Source: Eupeodes corollae | Lineage: Eukaryota; Arthropoda; Insecta; Diptera; Syrphidae | Length of the DNA stretch: 64,000 nucleotides | Direction: 5' to 3' | NCBI RefSeq assembly: GCF_945859685.1 | Contig: NC_079149.1 | Location: 4,375,118 to 4,439,117, forward strand | Part shown: piece after piece, positions 1-12,885 of the stretch | Layout of the letters: each line of letters opens with the position of its first letter | Position numbering within the stretch: the stretch's first letter is position 1 | Position numbers and translations under genes: made by a program | Notes under the pieces: generated by a model | What the model was told of the DNA's origin: nothing | What the model saw: the letters and a program-made list of their open reading frames with translations, nothing else | The model's database searches: none

Positions 1-114
1 TCATATTTAGCAAATCGCCAAAAATTTAAGTAGCTATTCCGTGATTTTAACATTATCAAATTGGTAAGAGATAGTGAGATGTTAAATTCGTTTAAAATTA
101 GGTAAATCATATTT

Positions 115-510
115 TGAGCTTTAACAATTTCGGCAAGTAGTACCTAGTCATCAGCATATAACAGAAACGATATCCCTCCGGGGAGAATATCACAAATGTC
201 GTCAACAAACAAAGCAAAAAGTAATAGGCTTAAAATACAACCCTGTGGACCACCTGCAGTTGATTTAAACCATTCTGAACCATTCCAACCATTCAAGCCT
301 GTCTGTTAACTTTTTCAAATGCTGCCTTGAAATCTACGAAGCAAGCGTATATTTTTTTCTTTTTATCAATGAATTTTCTAGCAATGCTTGTCAAAGCAAA
401 TATTTGATCGATGGTTGAGAAGCCCGACCGAAAACCAGCTTGGAACATACTTAAAAGTTTTTTTTCTTCTTCGATCCATTTGGTCAGCCTTTCATATAGA
501 ATCGAAGTAA
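115..510 (-). mobile_element. Broken reverse transcriptase fragment of a non-LTR retrotransposon (CR1/Jockey-like)
   Basis: Read on the - strand, this stretch gives recognisable pieces of a LINE reverse transcriptase. From about 505 down to 300 there is a fingers/palm segment with FRSGFSTIDQIFAL, then YACFVDFKAAFEKV, which is motif A with its catalytic Asp. From about 260 down to 140 there is GGPQGCILSLLLFALFVDD and then SFLLYADD, the motif C catalytic pair. The pieces are in different frames, and a stop codon follows YADD directly, so it is dead. The 5' end, 3' end and tail were not seen, so it is a truncated relic. The motif spacing resembles the CR1/Jockey/R1 group more than RTE, but the clade is a guess. 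It is a different family from the RTE-like copies at 24-26 kb and 38-39 kb. Confidence 0.8.
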
Positions 511-530
511 GAATCTGTAGATCTTAAAAG

Positions 531-3179
531 CTCACATACACAAAATATTGACTTTCACAAACCAAAAAATTAACATAAACCAATAAAAAAATAATCGAAA
601 GGCGTAAAATCACACGAATGAGGGGGTTAGTTATAAGAACCATTGCTACAAATAGAATTGTCACCAAACTAATTTAGCAGTAAATTGAAAAATCTTATAT
701 AAACGAAGGGCTCTATTTATTATTCACGGACAGTTTTATAAGTAAATTTCCGCAATTTAAAAGCTTTATTCTGACGTTTAAAGCTTCAATAATGAATTGC
801 CAAACCACTGTCAACAGAGTTTGACATTCTCATCTGTCAAACCATAGACATCAACCATTGAAGTTTCTCACGCAGTTAAAAACAAAGCCACCCTTTGACA
901 TTTGAATAATTGGGGAAATTAAATAAAAAAAAGTTTTCATGTGTAAACGATACGTTGCGTTAAAAAAATCTACCGTGTAACCTACTTGCATTAAACAGCC
1001 GACCAACATTAATTCAAGTTCAATCCTATTATAAATATGAATTAAAATATTAATATGAACAAAATTTGATTTATTCACCAACAAAAAAATAACAAATTTA
1101 ACACAATCAATTACCCTTTGTTATTATTCAAAATAGCTGACGGTTTTTATGTTCAAATAACCGATTAAGCTTATGAATCACACTGGAATCTACATACATT
1201 ATTATATATTTTAATGCGAATCTATTTTGTTTAATAATCTCACATTAATTTAAAAAATACAACTACACCAACAATAAAAAATAACTATTAAAATCTCATT
1301 TAGATTAAAAAAAAAATGATTTTGCCAAAGGCTTGTTTGTAAACGAATACAAGAAGTGTTAGTTAAAGTTTCACATCAAATAAAAGTCTACTCTACGCAT
1401 TGTTTTGATGTTTGACTCATAATCAACAGTCCGTGAGTTTTAAATTTCTATTGTAAAAAATCCATGGCGACCATTACATGAATCATTTTAACTATGACTA
1501 GAAACTATACATTTTAAAAAGCAAGCAAAACAAAATGAATAAAAAAAAAACAATAATAATAAAAAAACGTTTTGCAAATTACAGAAAATAAATCTCAACA
1601 GCAATTAAAATGAAATACAAGCAAAATTAATGGCACAGCATTCAAATGGTTCTGGAATTAAAAAACAAATACTTCATATTTAAAGCAAAAGAATTCAAAT
1701 AATGAAGAATTATTTTCTTCCATATTTATTTTTGTTATATCAATTTATAAATTGTAAGAAAAAAAAAACAATAGAATGAAAGGAAAACTATCCGCCTGAA
1801 GGCATTCCACAAAGTTCCATTATGAGTCCTCTATTAATTACAACGAGCAACTTTAATTAACTTCAGCTGATCTAAAACTCGTCTGTGTGTGTTAAAGTAA
1901 AACACAACATAAATTTGTGTTAATCATGATGTCGAATGAATCACCATCAACATTGGATTCGGATTCGAATTCGAATATGACAAGAAGTGGAACGAAAAAT
2001 AAGACATCATGAAAATTATTGACTAATAAACACCTCACTGACAAGTAGTATGATTGACAGATGACAGTCAAAATGAGCGCCCATGTAAAGTGGCATATGA
2101 TGTTTGTGAGTGCTCTCGTGTAAATCGAACGTTTTGACACTTAAAAAATATACACATATCGTATTTAATGCATCACACTCGGTACGGTCGATTGTATATG
2201 AAATTTGACGTTTGTTAATCTGATCCCATAATGTGAACTCATTTAAGAGTGGATGGGAATTTTTTCTGTTGTACGTTGTTTTACAAGTCCATGAGTAATT
2301 ATTCAATGAAAGAGTGAAATATTATCCCTTCCTCATTTAAATGAAACAACACAAGAGCAAGAACGATAATAAATAAACATCTGGATAAACTTAAATATTG
2401 AATTTATACCAAAGTGATGAGTAAAGTATTGTGTCTGGTGATGACGAGGTGGCTGTTGGAAAACTCTCATGGAGGACGGGCCGGCAATGGCACATCGTTG
2501 GAATAATGATGTGGTACAAAATTGACATCGAATAAATGGAAATGGAAACCCCATTGTCGGAATGTGTATAAAATAAAAAGATGAAAACGAGGCGAGAAAA
2601 TACACATTCTCTGCTGAAGCTGTCAAAAAGGCTGCAGGAAAAATTATATTATTATAGAAACAACAGACAGACAAAAAAAGAAGATGCCCTCTGGGGCTGT
2701 TATAGGGCGTGTCAAGGAGAAAATAAAGGAAGAAAAGTCAATGAATTTGCAGAATGCTTCTTATATGATATTTGTATTTATTTTTATTTTTGGTTTGATG
2801 GTCCTATGTTGCATTCGGAATTTTAAGTTTTCCCAGAAAGCATATATAAATAAATATTTCTCTTGGGGGAAAAAAGGAAAAAATACGATTGGTTATTTTA
2901 AGAGACAGTTCATAGGAAATATTGTTTGCTTTTATTTCTTCCCAAAAATGGAATAAGTAAATAATAAACTAAACTCAACCCTAAAATATTGAAAATTATT
3001 TGTGGTTTTCTAAGGATTGTTTACACTGGTGATAAGTAAAATCAAGAATTTGACCTTGCAGAAGGAAAGATCTAGGTTTTCCCAGTTCGACCACATACCT
3101 ACAACTCTTTTATTATTCAATTCGTTTGAAATATATGAATGTTTAAATTAATCAAGATTATTTTTTTAAATTCAAAAAG
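531..3179. other. AT-rich non-coding stretch
   Basis: No exon, transposase or RNA gene was recognised. The short open frames here, such as those between 2016 and 2956, have low-complexity Lys/Phe/Ile/Asn-rich translations with no domain motif. The stretch holds A/T homopolymers and several TGTCAAA/TTTGACA heptamers (for example at about 821, 835, 893 and 2130). Confidence 0.5.
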
Positions 3180-4735
3180 AAGTAATTGTTTAGCTAAATA
3201 ATTCTAGTTTTATTAAAACCGATGATGTGAACACTCCATAACACTGACAGTTCATGCAAAAAATGCAGACAGATCTCATTCTAAAACGGATCCATTAGTT
3301 TGAAATGTCAGAAACTCGGACGCCATTTTGAAAATTGCCGAAAGTTGAAGCAGCTATTTTAAGTTTTAAATTGAAAAATGTAAAAAGTTAGGAGATCGTA
3401 GGATTTAACATTGTTTAAAATTAGTGAGTTAAAATCGTTTGAAATATTGCATCAATATTATTTTGTAGGTTTAGATCGAAGTTTGATCTAAATCTGCAAT
3501 TATTTAGCTAAATAATTCCAGTTTTACTAAAACCGATGATATGAACACGCCATAACACTGATAGTTCATCCAAAAAAAGCAGACAGCTCTCAGTCTAATA
3601 AACGGATCCAATAATTTGAAATGTCAGAAACTAAGACGCCATTTTGAAAAAATGCCGAAAGTTAAAACAGCCATTTTGTGTTTTAAATACAAACATATAA
3701 AATGTTAGGGGATCGTTATATTTAGCATTGTTTTAAATTAGTAAAATTAATTAGTTAAAATGGTTTAAAATATTGCATCAATATTATTTTGTAGGTTTAG
3801 ATCAAAGTTTGATCTCAATCTGCAATTGTTTAGCTAAATAATTCCAGTTTTACTAAAGCCGATGATACGGACATACCATAACACTGACAATTCATGCAGA
3901 AAAAGCAGACAGATCTCAGTCTAAAAAACGGATCCATTAATTTGAAATGTCAGAAACTCAGACGCCTTTTTGAAAAATGCAGAAAGTTAAAGAAGCCATT
4001 TTTTGTTTTAAATAAAAAAATGTAAAATGTTAGGGGATCGTTATATTTATCATTGTTTTAAATTAGTAAAATTAATTAGTTAAAATCGTTTATAATATTG
4101 CGTCAATATTATTTTGTAGGTTTAGATCAAAGTTTGATCTCAATCTTGAATTGTTTGGCTAAATAATTCTAGTTTTAGTAAAACCGATGATATAAACACG
4201 CCATAACACTGACAATTCATGCAAAAAAAGCAGACAGATCTCAGCATAAGAAAAGGATCCATTAATTTGAAATGTCAGAAACTTAGACGCCATTTTGAAA
4301 ATTGCTGAAAGTTGAAGCAGCTATTTTAAGTTTTAAATAGAAAAATGTAAAAAGTTAGGAGATCGTAAGATTTAGCATTGTTTAAAATTAGAAAAAATTA
4401 GTTAGTTAAAATCGTTTAAAATATTGCATCTATATTATTTTGTAGGTTTAGATTAAAGTTTGATCTCAATCTGTAATTCTTGGCTAAATAATTCCAGTTT
4501 TATTAAAACCTATGATATGAACACACCATAACACTGACAGTTCATGCAAAAAAAAGCTGACAGATCTCAGTCTAAGAAACGGATCCATTAATTTCAAATG
4601 TCAGAAACTACGACGCCATTGTGAAAATTGGCGAAAGCTGAAGCAGCCATTTTGTGTTTTAAACAAAAAATGTGAATTATAAGGAGATTGTCAGATGCTA
4701 AAATTAGTAAAATTTAAAAAAAAAAATTAAATTGC
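3180..4735. repeat. Tandem satellite, about 320-bp unit, four full copies and a partial fifth
   Basis: The landmark TTTAGCTAAATAATTC recurs at about 3187, 3500, 3826, 4149 and 4480 (TTTGGCTAAAT or TTGGCTAAAT in the last two), giving a period of about 313-328 bp. Each unit then runs through an ACCGATGAT-like block, ACACCATAACACTGAC, a GGATCC site, GAAATGTCAGAAACT, GACGCCATTTTGAAAA and TTTGTAGGTTTAGAT. Copies differ by scattered substitutions and small indels, so the array is old or evolves in steps. No open frame is shared between copies. The fifth unit decays after about 4680. Confidence 0.9.
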
Positions 4736-7700
4736 CTCAAATTTGATCAATGACGTAAAATTTTAAACGATTTTGTAAAATATTAATCCTATTTTTAGCA
4801 ATTTACTAACCTTAAAAGATAATTTACCTAATTTTAAACGTTCTTACATCTTATTTTCTCTTAAATTACTAAAGTTAAAATCACGAAATGGCTTTAACTT
4901 TTTTCCTAAATCCAAATGACATCTGTCCAATTATTCTTATAAGAGCAGTGAATGGAATTATCCAGTCAACAATTGGAAATTCCAATTAATAGGTCCGTTT
5001 AAGCGTATTTGTTTTGTTTATTTTCACGAACTGTCACTTTTTAGACATGTTTAGATTTTCACGTGAAGTTTAAGAAACTCTTTTCTTTCTCTTTTATGTA
5101 TGTCTGTAGATCTGTACGTATCGTCTAAATAGTCATATTATTTTGGAACCTAGCTTAAACTCGGAAAAATAATGTAGGAACAATCTGAAAGACATGAAAT
5201 CATGTTTTGTAACTCGGACCACCTCACTTATTGCCTCCGAAAATATTAAGATTTGTTACTCCTTCGGATGGTTTCAAATTAAGATCTATTTTGACTGGAA
5301 TTTCCAATGATTTCGTTTTGACATTTCAAAACAACATTCCAAGGATTTTTTTGTCACGTAGTTCTAGTGTGATTAGGTTATGAACTGTCAAAGTTATGGT
5401 AACCCGGTTGTGCTATAAAGCGTGTTTCGTTTCAATTGTAATTTATTCCGACTAAAGTTATAGAAAATTGATACAATTGTGATAGTTATAGAAAATTGTC
5501 GACTATTTTTATCGGTATAGATCGATCTTTATTTGGGAGTGGAACAATCTAAAGCAAATTATATACTTTGAATCCAAGTCTTTTTAAGGAATATTATTTG
5601 ATTAGGCCAATCCCATAATAATTTGACTTCCCATAAAATAAACCTTGTAATTTATTTTAAATGACTAATTTTCTCAAAACATAAAACTAACCTTTTCATC
5701 TTAATCTTCTATCCATTAATCCATATATAAAAACACTGCTTTCTGCTCTCTATAATAATTGTCAAATGGATCGATGAACAAATTGAATCACAAATCAAAT
5801 CACATTACCAAAGCAAACAACAAAAGAAACAAACCAACCATCATCCGCAATTATGATTGAAGTACTCACGTATACCTTTAGTCAAAACGACTTCAGTGTA
5901 TCAAACCAAAGTCGTGCCATTTCTGGTGAAATAATTCAAAACCACAGAGACCCAAAGACCAAAAAGTCACAAAGCATCGCCATTGACGACAATGCGATTT
6001 TTCCATTGATTTTTTGAAAATATCAACTGCAGGCAGCTATAAATCCAGATTTAACCGCTAATAGGTTTCTAAACCAAAAATAATGCAACCATCCATCCGA
6101 TTAGAATACAAAAAATCTCTTCAAAAGATACAACACTCTGTGGCATGCATGACGAAAAAATAAAACTCTACGCTGTTGCAACAATCTCTTGTGCACTGTG
6201 TGTTGGCTTGTGTTTATCTATGTCAGAGTGCTTTGTTATGGAGCTCCTCCGTCTCCGTCTCCGGGTCTCGAACTCCCCAAGCTTTCCTTGGATACCACTT
6301 GTTGGAATATCATTATGAAATATTTCCTCATTGTTCCAGCACTACTCGTATCGTAGTTGCAACTGTAACAAAAACGAGAGAAGTATCTATAGATCAAGTC
6401 CCCCTTTCATTTCCACCTCCCACCCTCCCCTCCAGCGCTGCAGTCAGCATAAAACACAATAAAAACTATCTAAAAACCACTGAACTATCTGAAAATTATG
6501 TTAATATTTTGTCCATACTCTGGGTCTCTTGAGCTCTTCCTCTCTCGATCCATCATCATTTTTTATTTTTTGTTCGTTTTTGTAGCACGGGCTTGAGATC
6601 TCACAATCCACCGAGTTCCGTTCGAGTTTGTGTGTGATTTTGTGGAACAATAATGGACAGATAGCTAGATGGATGTTGATATGAATCTATGATAAATCTA
6701 GAGATTTGTGTCTTCTCTTCTTTTTTTTATTTTTTCTTCGTTTTTGAAGCAAGAACGGATTAAACAACCGAGGAACACGATTACATGACTCACTATCTCT
6801 GGAGTCTAAAGCCGGTGTCAGTTTTCTTGTAGTTTTATTTTTAAGCTTCAATTTTTTTTTGTTCATTCAAAAGTCATTGTTCCATAAGACCGACAAGATA
6901 ATTGCAGATGAATGGACTCTGCTAGTTTTTTTGTGTTGTTGTTATAATGTTTATGTATAGGAGTCTATATTTTTTTCATGAACTTCTGGGACTGTTAAGA
7001 GTGTTGGTAAATTAATGGAAAGAGACCGGATGGATATGGAGACAAAGTGTTTCTGTTTCGCATTGTGTCAGTTGTTCATGTTTTTTTTTGTTCTTTCAAT
7101 TTTTTAATGTAATTTGACGTTTGAGAATGTTTGACCTTCGATGGTTGATCAAACTTTGCCATTTAAAATTTGTTAATAACATGGCGCCCCTTTTGAACGA
7201 AGCAACAAAAATTAATGTTTAGTGTAGGTATGTGATTAAGTGGCAACTTATAACGGCATTATGTTGTTTTTTTCTTTCTTTTCTTAGAGGAAACTTGGTC
7301 ATTAGGTTAAGCTTACAAAAATACCATGGGAATAGGAAAATATGTTGTAAGAATACGTGGAAGTTAAAATTGGTATTTTGTTCTTAATGTGCTAGATCTG
7401 TCATATTTCACATGTTATGTTTCTTCTTGAACCCACAGCTGCTGTGAGGATGGATTGTAAAAAGTGGTGCAAAAGGTTTAAACTGATATTTATCTTTTGA
7501 CATTTGTTGTTAGTTTACAAATGTCAAAGTAGAATATAAACATTTTATGACAGGTTGATGACTTTTGCATAAATTTGTAGAACAACATTCAACATGTGGT
7601 TAAGAATGGAACCAAATTTAGGTTTTTGATGTACGAATTGTCTTAAATAAAACCTTTTTAAATACTTATTGATCAAAGTTCCCTCAAGATACAAAAGATT

Positions 7701-7911
7701 AGCATGAAATATTGATTTTCCCATGTTCAAGTTATGTAATTCTTTTTTAAAACCTAGCCGAAAAAATAAATTAGGAAATTTCCAATCTTAGTTAGTTTCT
7801 TTTTTCTTTGAATCGATAATTTCTCAAAGCACTACGAACAAAAATAATTATAAATGCAATCTACTCACCACTTTGAGAAACGTCAAAATTTTCACATTTT
7901 ATTCACCACAC
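4736..7911. other. Non-coding stretch; no gene recognised
   Basis: AT-rich sequence with a more mixed-composition part at about 6170-6660. A 118-codon open frame at 6176-6532 (+) has no recognisable domain, is rich in Ser/Thr/Pro and ends in AT-rich sequence, so I do not call it a gene. Nothing else was recognised. Confidence 0.45.
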
Positions 7912-8628
7912 TAAAGGCCCAACTATAATAGGCATAAGCTAGCATATGCGCGCATAAGTAAACGTGCGAATACAAAGCATCTCAATAAGAGTGAACATAA
8001 TGGAGTCTAGCTCCGTTTCGTTAAATTTTTCTCAGTTTCGTTAACTTAAGCAAGACCGATCCCAGTCGCTCGCCACATAAGTAAAATCTGACATGTAGAT
8101 ACGTGAGCAAAATTGCATTATGGCTATCCGCAGTAATTTCACAAACTTAAGTGAATGTTCGTTGGGTTTTTGACATAAGCTTATGTTTGCTTATGCCTAT
8201 TATAGTTGGGCCTTAGCTCCGTTTCGTTAAATTTTTCTCAGTTTCGTTAACTTAAGCAAGAGCGATCCCAGTCGCTCGCCACATAAGTAAAATCTGACAT
8301 GTAGATACGTGAGCAAAATTGCATTATGGCTATCCGCGTAATTTCACAAACTTAAGTGAATTTTCGTTGGGTTTTTGACATAAGCTTATGTTTGCTTATG
8401 CCTATTATAGTTGGGCCTTAGCTCCGTTTCGTTAAATTTTTCTCAGTTTCGTTAACTTAAGCAAGAGCGATCCCAGTCGCTCGCCGCATAAATAAAATCT
8501 GACATGTAGATACGTGAGCAAAATTGCATTATGGCTATCCGCAGTAATTTCATAAACTTAAGTGAATTTTCGTTGGGTTTTTGACATAAGCTTATATTCG
8601 CTTATGCCTGTATATAGTTGGGCCTTAA
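7912..8628. mobile_element. MITE with TAA target duplications (PIF/Harbinger-like), internally expanded
   Basis: The element runs from AGGCCCAACTATAATAGGCA at 7915 to the inverted GCTTATGCC...AGTTGGGCCT ending at 8625. It is flanked on both sides by TAA (7912-7914 and 8626-8628). A 3-bp TWA target duplication is the hallmark of PIF/Harbinger elements. It has no transposase, so it is non-autonomous. At about 711 bp it is longer than the basic form would be, because its right part is present three times (listed separately). A simple form would be about 300 bp, ending at 8213. Confidence 0.85.
8008..8625. repeat. Three tandem copies of a 205-207 bp unit inside the MITE
   Basis: The unit starts TAGCTCCGTTTCGTTAA and ends at the element's right terminus GTTGGGCCT. 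Units end at 8213, 8418 and 8625. They are nearly identical, with a few substitutions and a 1-bp difference in GCAGTAA/GCGTAA, so the expansion is recent. Each inner junction joins a right terminus directly to TAGCTCC without any left terminus, which points to tandem duplication within one element, not three insertions. Confidence 0.93.
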
Positions 8629-11289
8629 GGTCAAAAACAACCGAATGCACAAATAATGTAACCAACATTTTAACGCAATTCTCACTCTCTTTAGCTGACG
8701 TAACATAACGTAAAAAGCTTCTTTTCAGGGATGTCATATGACATGAAATTTGGAAAATGTTGGGTTCCCTTGATTTTAAGTATGAAATAAATCTGTTCGA
8801 TGACTCAATTTTTGTTGTGTGTGACAGATTAGTCAACTTTTTTAATTGAAACTTAAAATAGAATTTATCATTGAATTTTTTCGCACTGGAAAACTTTCTT
8901 GGAAATGTCAATTAATCAATCATGCGCCGAATGGTAACTTTTGACGTTTGTTGTACAACAAACACTGTATGAATTTAAGTGTTTCCAATCTGCGTTCGAG
9001 ACTTTAATTTAAAATTAATCGTAAAAGTAGTTTAAAAACGTTGTCTGAAATATTTTTGTGGAAAACTGTTCGTTTATTTTTAAGTGAAAACGCAGGTTTT
9101 AAAATAAACAACAACTTTAAGTATGAATATTTTCAAATTGAAATGAAATAAAATACTGTGTTTCTTTACTGTCAAATTTCTGAACATAAATTATGTTCAC
9201 CAAAATATCAAACCAAAACAAATGGAAGAATTTGCATGTTCTAAACAGGTGATACATTATGTCAGATTTACTGTCAAAGTATGCGAGATAGGCTGGCATT
9301 TCTTAGTTTAGGGTGACCCTTTCACACTTCCACACTGTAACATTTCTCTCAAAAAATATATATGTATTTACCAAAACATTAAACCCACAAAAATGAAAGA
9401 ATTTGCATTCTCTAAACACGTGTCACATTTTGTTCGATTATGGAACTGTCAAAGTATATAAGATGAGCTGTCATTTCTTATCTCAGAGTGACCCTTTGAC
9501 ACTTCTTTAAAAGTTGCTCGTGTGAATTATAGGAGTAACTCTGTTCTTGGTTGATTTACGTACACAAAATCAAACAATTTTCTAACATATGCATCATACT
9601 GAGATAATTTATCTTACATCAAGGAAGAGTTATGATGCTTAATTGCCAAATCCATCTAATTTATCATCCATCTTTATTGATTATATGATATGTCTGGGAA
9701 CCAATTATAAAATATATCCAATTCCAATCCCAACCACAAGCCATCATCGTCGCTTGTCGTACAAATGAATATAAGTTAGATATTCGTATAAATATAACCC
9801 AGGATAGAGAGAATCCCAAAGATCATCACACTGAACCAATTGAATCAATTAACCTAACCAGTTTATTATGACAAGCGCGTAAATGGAATGCAGTACAATA
9901 TTTTTTTTTTTCAATTCTTAATTATCTAAATAATTCAAACGTCAAAGTTTGTTCACACTTTTACAGACATATGAGTTTTTGCGCTTTAAAAATTACAATA
10001 CCAGGTTGTTTGAAGCCCCCTCTGTCATAATTTGACAACTTAGTTAGTTGAGTGATGATAATGGGATACAAAACTGTTTATCATTCAGGTGACCTCGTGC
10101 CGCCGCGCAGTGGCATAATCGTACGATTTTTGTGTGCATAAAATGCGCCAGCAAATCTAATTGCTGATGGAATTAAAGATTTTTCAGCGAAAAAATTAAT
10201 GAATCAATTACCATGGATTCATCTATCTGATGCTTATTGCAGCGCCAGCCACCTTAGCCATTGCCACCGCCGCGCCGCCGCCAGTCGGCCTCTTCGTTGA
10301 CGTTGACGGTCGTCAAGAATGTCAATTCATTTGTAGCCAATTCAGGTTGACAAGTGGAAATTATGTAATTACCCTGGTCAAAGATGGTAGTGCTTGTGGT
10401 CTGGTTGCAAAGATTAATCCCTATAGTCCCCATCGCCATCATCAATCATGGCGACAGCTTGAGACTTGATTTTTGTTCGAACCATAAAATTACAAGATCC
10501 TGCTTTATAGCGCACATAGAATCAGCTTCATCGGCATTGCCATCAGCAATAGATGGAAAATTAGAGATACACATATATTTTATAAATAGGTTTCACTTTA
10601 TAGAAGAAGAGGAAGTTCATTATGGGAATATTGTTTTGTTGATTTGTACCACCAGCACCAGCACCACCAACTACAATTGTTTGAGCTTGAAACTCCTATA
10701 CTCTTGGGAATGGAAAAAGATATAATGCATTACAAGCACATCGTCATCGTCATCATCATCAACATCGTGGAATCTATATGGGAGGATAATAATAATGAAA
10801 CTCATTCATTCCGAGGTGAATGAAAAGTCACGATGACGATGAAGACATTAGATATTATGCCAAACACAGTAGGGGCAATAAATCAATAAACAAGCATGAA
10901 TTGGAAAGATTATGGGGCTAGGGGTTCGTTTGTTGGCGGCCGATGTGGCAACCGGCCGGCGGTATTCGACGCGTCGTTAGACAGACAAATGGGTGTTAGC
11001 TGTTGGTGTTATTGAAAGCCAACAATCAGTAAAAGCTATTTATTATAAATGTTTTTGAAAGATTTTCTTTTTTTTTGTTTTCTGTTAACGCAAGTCAACA
11101 TCTTGAACGACTATACGCTAGATACATTATGACTTTGACTTCAGAGTTATTTTTTTTTCTACCATTCCGTGTTCTTAAAGCATGATTAAATTCTATTGAC
11201 TTCTTTCGAATCAGGAAACAAAATAGGGAGATTTTTTGACGTTTTCTTTGAAAATCTTTAGCATATATGTTCCTCTGACATAAGGAAAT
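8629..11289. other. Non-coding stretch with a few GC-richer islands
   Basis: Mostly AT-rich. A short GC-richer island at about 10,090-10,460 includes CCGCCGCGCCGCCGCC. A second lies at about 10,920-10,990, and a CATCATCATC microsatellite at about 10,740-10,770. Open frames over the first island exist on both strands but show no domain and look like composition effects. No exon was recognised. Confidence 0.45.
9198..9512. repeat. Degenerate direct duplication, about 175-bp period
   Basis: Two diverged copies, about 9198-9335 and 9370-9512, share the order AGAATTTGCAT, CTAAACA, ACTGTCAAAGTAT, GAT.AGCTG.CATTTCTTA and GTGACCCTTT.ACACTTC. No coding content. Confidence 0.75.
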
Positions 11290-11649
11290 AAATCGAGAAA
11301 TGACTTTTGGCTTTTCCAGCTGTCAAAAGTTAATTTTTGACAAAGCATTGATTCTCGTCTTTGTATATTTATAGTTTGTTTCATCAGTAACGAAATCAAG
11401 TGTAAACTTGCCATAAGATTAGCAGCGCCTCATTTTGACAATTTCATTTGCTCAGAATACACTCCTCGCCACATGAATACGACATTTCCTTAGGGTTTTT
11501 TCTATCGTCCATGCTAGAGACCTATTTTGTTTAATCATAATTTTAGTTTATTGTTTATATTTCACCTGAAAAAAGATTAAATGCTAAGGATTTAAGTAAT
11601 AATGAGAAATTATTGATCAAAAACAGGGAAATTGAGAGGTTCAAATTTA

Positions 11650-12885
11650 GCAACACTTGAATAAAAAACCGTTTTAGAGTATTACTATTCTTTTTATTAC
11701 GAACGTTTCTTTAATTGGAGGTAACAGTTGTATTTTATTTAACAAACAAAAATGTTTTAATAGTGTGCTGAGCCACCTTTCTGCTCCAAAACTTTACACA
11801 TCCTGTTTGTAAGGGATGCATACAAACTGTCCAAATAATTTAGCGAATTCGAGCTCCAAGCCAATTCGATGGCTTGGGTTAGTTCGGATATAGTTAAATA
11901 TTGTTTTCCTGATTCGTATACTTGACGTGTCAGCCATGCCCAAACATTTTCTATGATATTCAAGTCCGGTGAGTAGGTCGGCCAGCTTAATAGCTCCATA
12001 TTTTGACTCTGTATATACGATTTAACTACCGGGGCTGTGTGTATTGGTGCATTATCATGTTGATAAATCCAGGACAGAGGTCCAAAAAGGGTTTGAAAGT
12101 ATAGAAAGGCCTCTTTCAATATACCATTGTAAGACAATGCACTAATTGTTGATGACACAAAATGTAGTCTTAATAGGAAATGGCTCCCAAAACCATTACA
12201 CCTCCAACTCTGCTATGCAGCCGGTCCAGATAATGAGTTTTTTTGCGGAGGTCATTTAAATAGTAGCTATATCCATCGGGACCTTCCAAATTAAATAATT
12301 TTTTTTCGTCGGAGGAGACCACTCGATGCCATTCAGAAGTGCAGGTAACATGTGCGCGGCAAAAAATGAGGCGTTGCTCTTTTCGAACTGTGTTAAGGGG
12401 TTTCTTGATTCTTCTTGATCTTAAGTCTTTTTATGTGTTTAGCTTTCGAAATAACACGACGCATGGTTGTTAGACTTGCTTTAACACCACATTTTTCCCA
12501 GATTTTTGCCAAAGGGTCGTAAGAATTGGACGCTTTTCTTAATATAAGTCGCCTTTCCGCATTAATAAGCACACTGTGTCTGCGGCCTTTCATGTTTTTT
12601 CCCTATAACCTAAAAATTTGGATATCACGTGTCGGCTTCCCTCGACTTTTTTGTAGCTATTTTGGCAATAGATAAGCCAGGGTTCTTATATACTTTGATT
12701 TGTCCTTTTTCCGCCTCTGTCAAAACTTTTCCTCGACGCATTTTACTTTTTTTTTAATTAAATAATCGAAATTTACAAAATAGTTCGATCAACGAAAAAT
12801 ACAATTCCTCGTGACAAAGATAACGATTAAACTAAAAAAAAACTAACTAGAAAAAAAATATAACGGCTTTTTTCCAGAAGTTGCA
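11650..12885 (-). mobile_element. Tc3-like DNA transposon (Tc1/mariner superfamily), inactive
   Basis: The ends look like degenerate inverted repeats. GCAACACTTGAATAAAAAAC (11,650 onward) pairs with AACGGCTTTTTT...AAGTTGC at 12,862-12,885. The length, about 1.24 kb, fits a Tc1-type element with one transposase gene. It sits in the first unit of the surrounding array: block (a) stops at about 11,456 and the next block resumes at about 12,979. So the array was there first. No clean TA duplication is visible at the decayed ends. Confidence 0.75.
11757..12741 (-). pseudogene. Tc3-like transposase pseudogene
   Basis: Cut-and-paste transposase of the Tc1/mariner superfamily. The - strand reading begins MRRGKVLTEAEKGQIKVYK at 12,741, a helix-turn-helix DNA-binding start. 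It continues in another frame through KGRRHSVLINAERRLIL and TTMRRVISKAKHIKRLKIKK. The catalytic domain shows HRVVSSDEKKLFNLEGPDGY with the first Asp, then WIYQHDNAPIHTA with the second Asp, then SWPTYSPDLNIIENVW with the Glu. The three catalytic residues are thus still present, and the 34-residue second D-to-E spacing of Tc1 elements is consistent. The frame is broken at least three times (near 12,650, 12,400 and 12,165), so no full enzyme can be made. The GPDGYSYY block is typical of Tc3. Confidence 0.88.

Noticed and set aside
6176..6532. A 118-codon frame on +
   Set aside because: No domain; Ser/Thr/Pro-rich from pyrimidine-rich DNA; no splice or start context supports it.
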